Assembly: GCA_034190875.2 (NCBI GenBank)
Contig: CM067354.1
Span: 2,864,593 to 2,928,592, forward strand
Direction: 5' to 3'
From: Urechis unicinctus
Lineage: Eukaryota > Annelida > Polychaeta > Xenopneusta > Urechidae
DNA: 64,000 nucleotides
Shown in pieces: positions 38,001-50,826 of the stretch. The stretch's first letter is position 1. The number at the start of each line of letters is the position of its first letter. Position numbers and translations under genes: made by a program. The notes beneath the pieces are model-generated. The model made no database searches and had not been told where the DNA came from. It saw only the letters and a program-made list of their open reading frames with translations.

Positions 38001-39532
38001 TATTTTTTTTTCTTCATAATAACTCTCATTGAACTTAAGGTACCGGGCGAAACAGGAGTGAACAAGTCCCAAACAATCTTTCTCATCATACAACGACTGC
38101 CATACTAAGTTTGAACATGATGACAGTAAATTAGAGCTTCATATTTACAGGACTATCTGTCGGGTTAAGTTGAATGTATATTTTCTGTTCATAAGCGTGC
38201 TTAAAGTGGTACATCAACGCCGCATTAACATCCTATGCTTTATGTGGCGCCTAGGTTCTCCTAACAACTATGACTCTCTTAGACAGAGCGATTGAAAGCG
38301 CTATGTATCCGACCAACACAGATACAAACCCCTCTAACTCATTTAATGTTGCAGGAACCATCACCGCTAAGGCGGTATAAATATACGATTATTCTGCATG
38401 TGAAACTCGGGCTCAACTTAAATGATGAAACTGGAATCGTGTCCTATATTTATTTATTTGTATAAATCGTCATTTGTACTTCACTTTACGCACACACACT
38501 GAGAGGCAACAGTGTGGGCGTGGATCTTTTGGTTTGTAAAATTTCCCAACTGGGATTACAACATGAAAACCAAACTGTGCTGTGACGTTTCTGATCATTG
38601 TTAAGCACCAACTGAGATCTTAACCAAATGTATGACTTGTGGCTAACAATCTGCTTGGTGTAACGTACCCACATTCTGGACGGATTATGAGATTGAGTGT
38701 CTGTTTCACTGTGGATGAAACCTGACAAGGCTGAGGTGCTCATGATATCAGACAGCATATGGCTCATTCGTTTATGAGGGAAGAGGATCCAAGCACCATC
38801 ATATCGTGTTCACAAAATTTATACTGGGTCATTCCGTTTATCACTCATCTGCAATGACAGGGGGGCAACAATGTCAGCTAGTAGAGGGCTGTGTATGCAG
38901 TAAAAAATACAAAATAAGTTAAAAATATATCATCAGCAATAATGATATATACTGCGAAGATGCAGTTTAGCATTTGCAGAATTGGCAAACATCCCATCAA
39001 GCGAAATAAGGACGGCATTAATGTTGCCATTCCATACAGTGTAGATACCAGAGATGATACAACAAACAACTCGTGTGATTTATTGTGCGAGTAACCATCG
39101 CTCAACGTGCTTGTGGTGATGCCATTAGAGACGGACACATATCCCTAATCATCATCCGTGTGATTTTTCCATCAACTGCAATTCTCTCTTTGCATCAATT
39201 ATGATGACGATAATTTGTGCATTCAACATATACTTATCATTGCCCAATAAGAAAGAGAACAGCATCGGTGGCACTCCAATTAAGTGAGGAGTGAGCATGA
39301 TCACTCCTGATTCATAGTAACGCACCCTCAATAATAGAGGCAATCCATGTGCATACTGAAGTTGATCACAACACATGTATCGCATATAAATCTAGCGAGC
39401 TCCTTCAGTGGAAAGGTTTACAGCTCAACTCATTTATAAACGCGGTGTTTGATGAGATTGAGTGTGATTCTTGGTCGTAGCCCCTTAAGCATTATCGAAT
39501 ATGTGGCAGATACACTTTGTCAGGGCGTTGGA
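35021..39532. other. Non-coding spacer
   Basis: No gene supported. Frames of 60-93 codons at 35724-35999, 37841-38089, 38486-38767 and 38878-39385 carry no recognised motif and several overlap on both strands. No tandem repeat was noticed. Confidence 0.4.
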
Positions 39533-39552
39533 GGGGGGGGGGGGGGGGGGGG
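39533..39552 (+). repeat. Homopolymer run of 20 G
   Basis: Twenty consecutive G preceded by GGA. Able in principle to form a G-quadruplex on the plus strand, and a known cause of sequencing length errors. Confidence 0.95.
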
Positions 39553-40044
39553 CATCACTGGAAGGATAGATCAGCTTAATACCATTGCATCATAAATCGA
39601 AACCTAAGCAAGTAGCTTTTGACTTACAGTGTACACCATTATGCTAGCGTAAGCATTTGCGTTCAGTATACATTATATTGTGCATATCATGATATTGTGG
39701 TTATTTGACTTTGCCATACTTGATGGACAAAACCGAGTACATCCTTTGCATTAGCGACATAACTGTATTTGTATTCACCATCCACACGCCTGCAAACATC
39801 ATATATTCTACCTTCTTTTGTGTACAATCTGTGGCCCGAAATCCTGCTCGACGAGGTCACATTTTAGAAGCAATTATGGGGCGCAGATACTTCAAGTTAT
39901 AAGTGAATCGTGTTTGTATTTTCGGATTGCCTTCCTAAGCATTTATCTAAAGACAAAATCATGATACCAACAATTTAAGGCACCATGGGTGGTTGTGATA
40001 TCTCAGATATCACCCCGATAAATGAATTCTGTTTGTATATGACA

Positions 40045-42070
40045 TTGCTGGCGACGTGGTCCTGGTTGATGACGCTGTCCGGTATGATCATACGTACTTG
40101 GTTGGTGACGTGCAGCTGGTTAGTGACGTGGTTCAGGTTGATATAGTGGTTCAAGCAGATGAAGTGATCTTGGTGTATGACATGGTTCTGATTGATGAAG
40201 CTATCAAGGTTGATGATGTTGTCAAGGTTGATGACGTGGTCAAGGATGATGGCGTAGTCCAGGTTGATGGCGTAGTCAAGGCTTGATGACACAGTCCTGT
40301 TTGATGCTTTAGTGCTTTGCGTAGCAATCCATAACATCGGCAGGTCAATGACCACCATGGTGCCACAGCACATCGTAAAATTAATATTTTAATTACACTA
40401 TAATTTATCAAATAAGCACAAATAAGCTTCCGGACGTTAGTGGCCGGATTGAAGACGAACGCAAATACCTTAAGTGCTAATTAGATTGCCAATGCCTTCA
40501 TGGAGTTTTCAGAATACAGCACGTTTTAAATACCCCATCGTTCTATCAAATTGACATGATGACGTCGTAAAACAATATATCTAACTTGCAAGATATATGT
40601 AACTTTCAATTTCATTGTAATACTCAATGTCTCAATAGCGACAAGCCTTCTTATAATTGACACCACAGCTGTCGCCACAAATCATGCATAATGGCCTCTT
40701 TCGCCCTTTATCTGGTGCTATAAGCAATTAGCAATTTGTGATCAACCTAAGCGTCAACATTATTGCTTAACACCGCAATATTATTGGCGATAATATCAGA
40801 CGTAACGATAAATAAATTAGTACCAAACAATAAGTATAACAGTGGCACTTATTATAAACCGCTTAAGAGACGTTAAGAAACCAGCTCTATGGCAAAACCA
40901 TTGCAGTCCAACGGCGAACTCAATGGCTAAGTGATGTCGTCAATGACGATGATGCAGTTCAGTGCAGTTCAGCGCAGTCCAATTCTTATTTATATATTAG
41001 CAACACCCCAACCAATATATATAAAGTACAACAGTTTGTAAACTACCAGTGACATCCATTTGACCTCATTGTAACCAAAATAAACATGCGGGCCATTTGT
41101 TTGAGTGATAACTGCTAATTACAGTGGTCGCCGGCCTTAACTATGCATATATTGTCCAAGCGTTGACACCAGTCGACCTGCATCCATGTCATCAAACCGC
41201 TGGCGTGTCACCAGTCACTGCAAGATTGGCAATTGTATTGCATTGCATGCAGTACGATTTGATTAATAGGGAGGTCATATATCTGTCACAGCTTCTTAAA
41301 CGACTCATATCGAAACAGTTTTTTCCATGACTGATAAAATGGTTTATTTATTAACAGATCTTGCCCATATGTTTCACATTTGTATGCACGTCACTTGACT
41401 ATAATTATTACCACATTTAACCAGCCAACAGAAGAGGAGTTACAAGGGTGCTCGAACGTATCAGGACCAAAGTCATTATTTGTGGATTGTGTTCAGCGTT
41501 ACTAGAATGGCTGAACAACTGAGGGGTTAATAAACCCATTCATGTTGAAAAGACTGTTGATTGCCAATTATCCTAGTCAAAATGAACCTCATTTCCACCA
41601 GGTAACTCATCAAATGCGACAGCAATAGAAGCCTCAGACCTGGCGATATTCCAACAGCATTGAAGCGGACATATTACACACGTAAACTGGTGTCTATAGC
41701 AAGGCTGCTGTGCGTACAAGGTACAATTGGACACACATAATAAGTTGCAAAAAATGAAAAATAAATGTCGTTACTTTTTTCCAATAAAATGAGTAATTTT
41801 TATTGGCACAAATACTTATATAATGCTCCATGATCGCTTCGTGAACGCTCTACTATGTGCTTTAGCTAGATAACATTATTGCTACGCATTTTCCCACATC
41901 TCGCCCAAATTGAATGTGAAAGCATATTGCTTTAATTCTTGTAGAGTGGATACAGTATATAACCTTGGTCTAGTAACACATTTCGCTGCTATGGTTGGTA
42001 AACAAGTTTTATATCACCCGAACTTCCCCATATCACTGAAGGTTACCACTACAAGGCAAGGCATCACCGA
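40045..42070 (+). repeat. Segmental duplication, partial copy C
   Basis: Starts with the degenerate 18 bp minisatellite, as copy A does at 2793. It then follows A in order: 40715-40760 with 3668-3705, 41220-41365 with 4150-4290, 41535-41575 with 4435-4475. Its right end (about 41940-42025) matches B at about 45360-45440, including ACCTTGGTC-AGTAACA. It is more diverged than A is from B. Confidence 0.6.
40050..40300 (+). repeat. Degenerate 18 bp minisatellite (copy C)
   Basis: About 13 imperfect units of the GTTGATGACGTGGTC-type motif with point changes and a few indels; same family as 2793-3008 and 58381-58497. The open frames at 40056-40411 on both strands are products of the 3-divisible period. 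Confidence 0.85.
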
Positions 42071-42639
42071 GGCAGAAAACTAACTAACGTAATTGTTATT
42101 GATGACACTTGGGGCGGACCATGAAGGGTTGACTGCGCTGAACTTAATGATAAGCTGGAAGCCATCTTCAGTCGTTACAACAATTATTCAGCATGAGAGA
42201 ACCTTGGTATTAACTCCCACCACGATTACACTAATTCGTCCACGAGACAATGGGAAAACGTTTTTCCGCTCTCTTCAATCCCTAAATCGCAGAGTGTGAC
42301 GGTAGTGACGGTCTGCCACTACCACAACACGGCCACTACTCGTAGGCGTCCTGATTGAAACCACGCTACGTGGTTCTATAAATGGCAATTTCAGTGTCAT
42401 CTATGTTTTAGTAAACTGGCGCCTGGCAACCCAAACCATTTCAAACCACATTAAAACTATTGAATGATTGCATGGGGAATTGGATTTCATAAAGCTCGGC
42501 CCAATTCTTCTGTGCTGCGCAAACGTGCTATTTGACACATCATAAATGCAAAGGTTGATAGTTCACCAAAACATTATCTAAGTCTAATCATAAACTGTCG
42601 ATAGATTCCGTCCTTTCAATCAATAACTGCATTCACCAA
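42071..42639. other. Non-coding between copies C and B
   Basis: No gene seen; a 68-codon frame at 42093-42299 has no known motif. Confidence 0.4.
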
Positions 42640-45600
42640 AATACATATATCATTTTTCATTGCATTCAGCAAGTTTGCTTCCTTTCTATACGCTTTATAA
42701 AATATGGAACGGTAATTTTTAAAATATTATAATGTACCAAACAATTTATTGTAGGTGCAATTTCGTGGTGGCTTTATGTCATAATATCTGCATTTCGGTC
42801 AACTATTCGCAGTAATGTGATATTTGGTGTTTCAATCAGATTGAATACATCGTCTTTATATCTGGCAGCTCTTTTCATGTTTAGTCATCCAATGCATTAC
42901 ATTCTAATAGTTTTCTGTCTGCAGGAAAGCATGGCTAGTGGTAATCATTCTGGTTTGTACATCCATGAAACGAAATACAACGATACACCTATATACTTAC
43001 GGATTGAACAATGAATACATCACTTCACATTCTGTAGCAAAGTATCCATGATATAATTGTATTGCAGATTTTACAGAACCATTCCGTTAATCTGCCACAC
43101 GGTGCATCAACCTATTCCTCATTCTGATGCCACTCTTAGTTATCATGTGTCGCATTACGTCAAGCAAAATCACTATTATGTTAGTATATACACAGGTTTT
43201 TGTCATTCGTTCAATATTTTCCGTCTCATCTCATCATAGCTTACGTCATCTAATACGCACATGGTTATTACTGATGCAGACAACAATATATGTTCGTTCA
43301 TAAAATCCGCCAGGATGCAACCGATGCTGTGTCACGGCACGCTTACAGAGTAATACCGACGTATTTATCTGCTTTAGTGCATGATGAAGTTGATATGCGC
43401 CATCCAAAATAGAGGACGTGACTAAGGACTCATATGAAATGATATATGCAAATCGAAATGAGATGAGTGAATTTAGATTATTTAAATATCTATCGCTTTC
43501 AAGATATGTCTGCTACTAAGTGACTTGATCGTCAATTCACTATACAATACTCACTCCAGAGACGAAACTGAACGTGTGTGTGCTGCCTCCGCCTGGTCTA
43601 CCATAGGATAAACGTCAATATCATTTCCGCTTCGCGCTACCATTACCTATATATACTTGAAAATTCACTTAAGATGACAGAGTAGATAAACGAACAAGAC
43701 GTACACTTTACTGAATTGAATTTTGTAGCACAGTCGAGTTAACAATCTTTCAGTTTACTGAGGAAGAACGACCGAATTGGGCTGCTTATTTTTATGTTAT
43801 GTATTTAAATTCTATTCAACTTGGAGCAGTAACAAACGTTAAGATTCTTGCTCGTTGTTTGTTGACACTTAAAAGCCCAGATCACCAAATACATCACAAC
43901 ATTTGACTTATTTCTACAGTATCGAAATACACCGATCCATCAGTCATGAAGGTTATTTTCAGCCTTTAACCATATCGCACAAGCTCCAAACGCTTTTATA
44001 CATTAACGACAACAGTGATACTATATTATCATTTGACCAATGACCAATTACTTTGTCTCGACATGCGAAATAATGGTTGACAGACCGTATGGACAACACA
44101 CCATAAACTTATACATTGTAACCCACTATCCAATTGCTAAGAATTTATTTACTGTGGAGCTGAGGGTATTCACACAGGGCCCGTCATAATAATCCCGATC
44201 AACTCAGTATATCAGATTTTACGCTTTATCACCATCCCTACTCCACCTCTCTCTAACCCATATCTCACTTCTTTTTTTACAACTTCTCCATCACTATATA
44301 CGCAAACTGCAGCCTCAGTTTTATCAAACAGTGGAGGTTCTCTTAAGATCGACAATCGTACGAAGCATTAAGAATGCGTATAAACGAGCAGAATTAATAA
44401 CAAATGATTGATTGCCTGGAAAAATGCTTCAACAGCAGCTTTTGTGTGATAAATCAGCCATTTATAATATACTAAGCATTATTTGATATGCATAGCTTAT
44501 TAGTGATGAAACCCGTCGGGGGCATATTTTTATGCTTAACATACCTCGTTGAGGGTATCGCTGGAATGTTTCTGACACAATTTTACAATTGGAATATACC
44601 CACCCTTTTCTTACACTTGCGCATTGAGCTCCCTATGCTATTATATAATATTGCGACTTGGCAACTATCGGATAAATTTACGTTTTGCATATCGCAACAC
44701 CACTTGATATGATTCAGAGCATATTTGCATGCGCAGAGATTTCGGTATATATAGATGCACTTTGAGAAATAGTACGATTACATATGCATAGATTTGGGAT
44801 AAAAATGCAACTTGTGGGAAAGTATCGTTGGTTGTTTGTTTCGCGAATCGTGTTGCCTACACCTATGATGTTCAGCTACTCTTACGTCAACCTTATTAAA
44901 GTCGCTCGCCATTTTGTAGAGTTAATACAAAATAATACATTAGTTAGTTTAACCGACCAATTCATGTTAAACATACTGTTGATTGCCAATAATCCACACG
45001 TAATTGGATACCTTGTGCCGTGTGGGTTCTTGAATGAATACATTACCTAATTTTCTATATGTATTACTTATCAAAAGCGACCGCTGTTGAAGCCTTAAGC
45101 CTTGTGACATTCAAATAGCAATGAATCGATAATATTATATCAGAGTGCTGTTGTCAATAGCCAGGCTACAATTGGACACACAAAATTAGTTGCAAGTAAA
45201 GGAATATGAAAGACTTAACCCATTTGCATGCAAGGACAATCATCTAAATTAGCGCAAATGCCCATGTAATGCCACTAAGTGCTAAAGCTTCTAAACACAA
45301 TGCCATCCATGTTTTCACATCTAATCCAAATTTATGGGAAAAATGACCAAGACTTAATTCTTCTTGGATGGATACAGAACATAACCTTGGTCCAGTAACA
45401 TTGCCCATTGGTATGTTGAAACAAGCCTCCGTGTTTTCTATCACATCATTGTCTTGAGTGAGTTGGCGGGGTGAAGCTGATACGCCAATAATGTGACCGA
45501 GCCAACACATCGTTGGCGTGAGGCTCAATCAGCTTATGTACCAAGGCTCAATTCAATATTGCTCATGTTCAATTACAGTACATGAAATCCCGTGGCCATT

Positions 45601-48120
45601 TGATTGTAAAAGAGATTGAGATGACGTAACATTTCATGAACAGCCATTTGCAACGCCCATATACTTACTCAAGTGTTTATCAATCTTTTCTCAAGAGGAG
45701 AAAACAAGGTATGTTATAGCCAGGTTGAACATCCCCACATTATTGATTGCCTTCTGCTACTGCCCCGAATAAGGAGATGGGTTGGTTATGTTAGTTTCGT
45801 CCAATTGTTTAGGGTATCTTACTTGATCACCATACGTTTGGAACATACGTTACAAATTACCAAATCTTGAACCATTCAAATGCAGACACCCCCAGCAAAG
45901 TTAACAGGGCACAGAATATTGCTAGTGGCAACATTACGGTATATTCACCACCAAATGCTTGAAACTGCAGGCAAAATCATGAAGAACATCAGTCTAAAAA
46001 TAGATCAAGTTGCCAGGCGCCAGTTCAATGAGCGAAAGAGGGTTTTGATATAACAGGTAATTGCACCTTAGTGCGTAGCATCAATCAGGCTACGACATAT
46101 TTATGACTGGCGTACCTGTGAGTGGCGGCGGTTTTGAGTAGGCAGACCGCCATTGGTGCCCTACTGCTATGTAATTGACGGCAACGCCTTTCACCAGTTT
46201 CTCGTGAGCGTGGTGTAATTGGTGTAGCCATGAAAAGTGTGATCTCCAATTTCCTTGTGAGCAGTGCTATTGGTGAGTATGTTCACCTGGCACTAGCATC
46301 TCCCTCCCCTACCACCACCGCCCCTGATTTTCTCACCTCAGTTACTATACAGAAGTGGATCCTGACAGATATTATTAGTGGAGAAGCATGTTTTGACAAA
46401 CAATGTCAATGGCAATCTGTCATGACGAGCGCGTATACCTTCCTCGTTCGGCTATATGTATGACCCGATCCGCCATCCTCTTTGTCGTCGCTGATTTCGT
46501 ACGCAAACAAGAGAATAGTGCATTAATTCTAAGCGTAAGAGTTTACTCTGACTACCCCAAAGCTTCATTTACTTCATTTTGTTTCTTCATCAAACGAAAA
46601 CATCTATAAGCTGCGGGACCGAGAAGCTGGTTTGTGGCAGATGGGTTATCAATATCGTTAGTCAATAAAATAAATGATTTCGACGAATCAACACATCTTA
46701 TATTTTTACCAGTCATGCTTAGCTTTCATTGAATTTCATACTAGCGCTCAAAGAAAGTAATTAGCACAAATAATGAATAGCCCATCCGTGGCAGGCATTG
46801 AAATGGTCGTGGTCTATGGCATACAGAAGCGGCCTTGCTGAATTAGTGGTCGGTATAATCCTAAAAAAAACCATTTTAACGTTTCAAATGATATGCAGGG
46901 GCATCAGTGTTGCTCGTAGTGTGTGAACAAAAATACACATAACATATTTTACAAGACATATATATATATAGATGAATGGAACACATGAATTTGTATTTCC
47001 GTGACTAAATGCAGCATTAGTCGAGAAAGGTTGACGCAGTTACATTATTTTATTACGTCATAATATCTCCAAGAAGGCATTAAACGACAGCGTCTATGTC
47101 AGCTCCTTCCTGGGCACGGCAATGTTGCTCAATCTGACCATCTTTGTTTGTGCAATGCCCAGTGTTCAAATCACAGACAGCAACTAGTGGGCATGTTTAA
47201 TCATTACCAATATCCTACACTTAATCTCTCAATAGGGGATGAGTTTCACTAAAGATTGATTACGGCACAATGCATCCTATTATGTGCAGATAATTGGCAA
47301 TCAATTGTGTTAATGATGACGTGGTCGATTAATCCGTCGGAAAGGATTGGATTGGGTAGAGCCTTGGTGCTATGTAGCATGAAACACACAGTTAATAGGG
47401 ACTGCTATGCCATTTCAGTCTCACTTACACTGAACATTCCACGTGAACGAATAGAATGCTTACTTTGAAAAGCTTCTGCTTTGTTCATACCTCCTTTCAA
47501 CACGTTTTGTTGATACATTATAGTAGCACCAAACCAATACACAATCAGAAAAGTTGTATGGTCGGATGTTTATGATAAAACTCTCCGTGCCACGCATTGT
47601 GGTGCCAGAATGGATCCATGGAGAGAATGATTAGGGAATAATGCAATGCTGTAACGTATCGCAACAGTATGTCGAACGAATGCTACGATCGATAATTCCA
47701 AATGTCTTAGCGATTATTTAAAACGATCTTTAATCCCTTTACTTATCTTACTTCGAAAGATTTCACATACTTACCCATATACAGCAAATCTAGCATGATA
47801 GTGAGTGCCTAAATCATCTAACGCTACAGTAGGGTTGAGGTGAGGGGCGTCCGCTTAGGACTGGGGTAAGACTGGTGTGATATACTTTGACGGATTAATC
47901 ACCAGCAAGTTACCTCTTTATTTGCCTCCTTATGTTCAGACACAATAAAACGAAGACACTGTTTGATAAACCGAATTCCTTGAACTAAACTTACAAAACA
48001 TCCGAAATATAGCCAGGCGCTGACGTGTTAGTAGATTGCCAAGCTTACTTGCCAGCGTCATAACGGGTAGATTTGCTCTTAGCGATCTGACCATCGTCAA
48101 AGCTGTAACATATCAATGTT
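42640..48120. other. Non-coding left part of copy B
   Basis: No supported gene. Open frames (for example 44488-44712, 44784-45050, 45528-45244, 46230-46463) are interrupted in copy A. The minus-strand frame near 45430-45260 shares a GPRL--VS-type stretch with the minus frame in copy C (42000-41880), noted as a possible coding fossil. Confidence 0.55.
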
Positions 48121-48125
48121 ATAAT
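48121..48125 (+). repeat. Target site duplication, left (ATAAT)
   Basis: ATAAT directly before the left LTR, repeated at 53072-53076. The unoccupied paralogous site in copy A (11325-11329) has one ATAAT. Confidence 0.95.
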
Positions 48126-48274
48126 TGTTATGTTATGTCCAAATAACTATATTGAGAAACACACACACGAGGACGACACCATGTAGACCGGAACAGAACT
48201 GTCTTTATTCTTAACCACCATCCAACACATGAAGTGCACGTTATGATTTTTAGTGAGGGCTTCATAATGCAACA
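48126..48274 (-). repeat. 3' LTR (149 bp)
   Basis: Read on the minus strand it begins TGTTGCATTATGAAG and ends CATAACATAACA, so it has TG...CA ends. An AATAAA polyadenylation signal lies at 48209-48204. Confidence 0.95.
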
Positions 48275-48289
48275 TCCCCCTTCTTTTAA
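48275..48289 (-). promoter_or_regulatory. Polypurine tract
   Basis: On the minus strand TTAAAAGAAGGGGGA abuts the 3' LTR, the standard position for the primer of plus-strand DNA synthesis. Confidence 0.85.
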
Positions 48290-48459
48290 GAAATCATCAA
48301 TGACAGACATTATGTTAGTTGCTTGTCTGCAGTCACAAACAAAAAGGTAGCAGTCTGCCTGTTACAATAAAATGACATACAATTTAAGTCTAGTCCCAAG
48401 TTGACATTCATACAAAACAATACTATCTGGTTCTGCTACAATATGAATATGTATTTGGA

Positions 48460-50826
48460 TTAAATATCTTCTATGAGACGACGTGGAGGCATGACATTTC
48501 GCTTGGGACGTGGTGTAGGTATTGTAGTATTTCCACTTTTCTGTATCGCAGGTGAGGAGACTGTTGCGTTGTGATTCACTTTACTAGTGGGTGTGGAGAT
48601 GGGATCAGGTACGGGGCTATCCTGTGTTGGCTGTAGAGTAGGTGGGGCAACTATGGGTGCAGCTGGTGGTGACGGAGTTGGGCTTGTGTAAGTGTCAGTG
48701 GCTATGGGTCGAGGTCGTAGCAATGTTCTGTTGCGTTTTAGAGGGCGACCTGTCGTGCGGCATAGCACTGTATAGGAACGTGGTTCGGGGCCAATTCCAA
48801 TAACCTTACCGGGGAGCCAGTTTTTACGTGCCACATCCTGGTAGTAAACGGGCTGGTTGATGTCAAGCTCATCAAGGGTTTTGCTCTGGCTGTTGTAACG
48901 CATTTCAGATTTCTGATGGGCTAGCTGTCTAGCTGCAGTTATGTCATGGGCGTTGCCTTGATGGTAGACTGGTAGGTTGAAGTTAATTTTCCTTTGGAAA
49001 ATGAGTTCAGCTGGTGAGGGGATTTTAGGGCCTAAAGGGGTTGTTCGATACACAAGAATAGCTTTGTCGGTTTCCTCAGGTGACTTCTTAATGAGGGCTT
49101 TCATGCTCCGGACCATGCGTTCAATAAAACCGTGTGAACGAGGATGGTGAGGGGAGCTGGTGACATGAGCTATTCCATAGTTGTTTGTCATTGCCTGGTA
49201 AGCACTGCCTATAAACTGTGGACCGTTGTCCGAGATGATGGTGTCTGGACAACCAAACATTGAAAATACATGACTGGTAATAGCAGCTACGTGACGGCTG
49301 GAAGTGTCACGTCCAAGGCATTCAACAATCGGGTATTTCGAGTGGTAGTCTGCTATGATGAGATAGTTCTCATCATTCAGTGTGAAGAGATCTGAGCCAA
49401 TTGTATGCCAGGGATATGGTGGAACGGTTGTAATAACGGGTTCCATTGGCTCTTTACTCTGCGATGCCTGGTGCTTTTGACAAATGGCGCATTGTGATAT
49501 TATGCCCTCGATGTCAGAGTTGATCCCGGGCCAGTACACGCTACCTCTAGCGCGCATCTGACAGCGGATAATCCCTTGGTGACCAGTGTGGATGTCAGTT
49601 AGATATTGGTCATGGAGGATCTCTGGGATCAGCAGTTGACTTCCCTTCAGAATGAGACCATTTTCAATGCTTAGTTCGTCTCGGAAAGGCCAATAAGGAT
49701 GAATGCTGTGGTGGACGTCTCTTTGGCGTCCGGGAAATCCTTGGATAATGTATTTTGACAGGCGATTGAGTGTCTCGTCATTTGTTATTGCTTCACGAAG
49801 CTCATCGAGTCGTCTGTTGCTGAATTGAACGAAGCATACCTTAATATTCAGTGCAATGTGCTCATCAGCACTAGACTTTGGGAGTCGAGAAAGGCTGTCC
49901 GCTAGAATCATCTCTTTGCCAGGTCTGTATTTTATCTCGTAGTCATAGCGTTGCAACCTCAACAGCATACGCTGCAGACGGGCTGGGGCAGATGTGAGTG
50001 CTTTGGCTGAGATCATCTCCAGTGGACGGTGATCTGACTCGATGGTAAATGGTTTGCCGTACAAATATGTGTGAAAGCGTTCTGCTCCAAATACACATGC
50101 ATGTAGCTCTCTTTCTATGTTTGCGTACCGCTTTTCGGTGTCAGACAAACTTTTTGAGGCAAACGAGATTGGGTGACCATCTTGAATGAGTGCGGCGCCG
50201 AGGGCTTCTTGACTCGCATCAACTTGCAATACAGCTGGCTTGGTTGGATCAAAGTATGAGAGCAATCCAGCTCTACTAATGAGCTGTTTGAGTTGGCTGA
50301 AAACTGCTTGATGCTCTGGATGCCACTGGAATTCAGAGTCCTTCTGTAGTAGCTGTCTCAATGGTCCTGTAACGTTACTCAGCTTAGGGATATACGGAGC
50401 AAGGTATGTGACCATTCCAAGGAATGACTGGAGTTCTGAGACGTTTGCTGGGGGCTTCAGGTCGATGATAGCCTGCACTTTGCTTGGATCAGGCTTGACC
50501 CCTGACTCCCCGTAGATGTTGCCGAAGAAGCATACTTCGTCTTGGTTGATTTTACATTTCTCTGCATTGAAGACAAGACCACATTTGCGAGCACGTTCCA
50601 TCAACTGATGGAGATTGCGGTTGTGATCAGCTTGGTCAACACCGAACACAGTGATGTCATCTGCAATGGATATGACGCCAGGTAGTCCATCGAGTATCTG
50701 ATCCATTGCCTTTTGGAAGACGTCTTGGCTAGTTTTCAAGCCGAATGGGAGCCTTTGGAAACAGAACCTTCCAAATGGACTGTTGAACGTAGTGAGGTGT
50801 TGACTGGCATCATCTAACTGCACGCT
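48460..50826 (-). CDS. pol: Gypsy pol, C-terminal part: RT palm end, RNase H and integrase
   Basis: This 787-residue open frame makes the copying and integration enzymes of the element. Residue numbers run from the GTG at 50823, a few codons after the in-frame TAG; no true start is expected because this is the middle of a polyprotein. The RT catalytic motif IADD is at 53-56. RNase H follows with D202 (VDAS), E239, D264 (SDHRPLE) and D309 (ADSLSR). The integrase zinc domain has H404, H412 or H415, C445 and C448. The catalytic triad is D478, D532 (SDNGPQF) and E568, with 35 residues between the last two. A C-terminal WLPGKVIGIGPEPRSYTV segment resembles the GPY/F module. There is no chromodomain and no env; the tail is proline-rich. 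All key residues are present. Expression would need readthrough of the TAG. Confidence 0.93.
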   Translation of the reverse strand, partial: SVQLDDASQHLTTFNSPFGRFCFQRLPFGLKTSQDVFQKAMDQILDGLPGVISIADDITVFGVDQADHNRNLHQLMERARKCGLVFNAEKCKINQDEVCFFGNIYGESGVKPDPSKVQAIIDLKPPANVSELQSFLGMVTYLAPYIPKLSNVTGPLRQLLQKDSEFQWHPEHQAVFSQLKQLISRAGLLSYFDPTKPAVLQVDASQEALGAALIQDGHPISFASKSLSDTEKRYANIERELHACVFGAERFHTYLYGKPFTIESDHRPLEMISAKALTSAPARLQRMLLRLQRYDYEIKYRPGKEMILADSLSRLPKSSADEHIALNIKVCFVQFSNRRLDELREAITNDETLNRLSKYIIQGFPGRQRDVHHSIHPYWPFRDELSIENGLILKGSQLLIPEILHDQYLTDIHTGHQGIIRCQMRARGSVYWPGINSDIEGIISQCAICQKHQASQSKEPMEPVITTVPPYPWHTIGSDLFTLNDENYLIIADYHSKYPIVECLGRDTSSRHVAAITSHVFSMFGCPDTIISDNGPQFIGSAYQAMTNNYGIAHVTSSPHHPRSHGFIERMVRSMKALIKKSPEETDKAILVYRTTPLGPKIPSPAELIFQRKINFNLPVYHQGNAHDITAARQLAHQKSEMRYNSQSKTLDELDINQPVYYQDVARKNWLPGKVIGIGPEPRSYTVLCRTTGRPLKRNRTLLRPRPIATDTYTSPTPSPPAAPIVAPPTLQPTQDSPVPDPISTPTSKVNHNATVSSPAIQKSGNTTIPTPRPKRNVMPPRRLIEDI

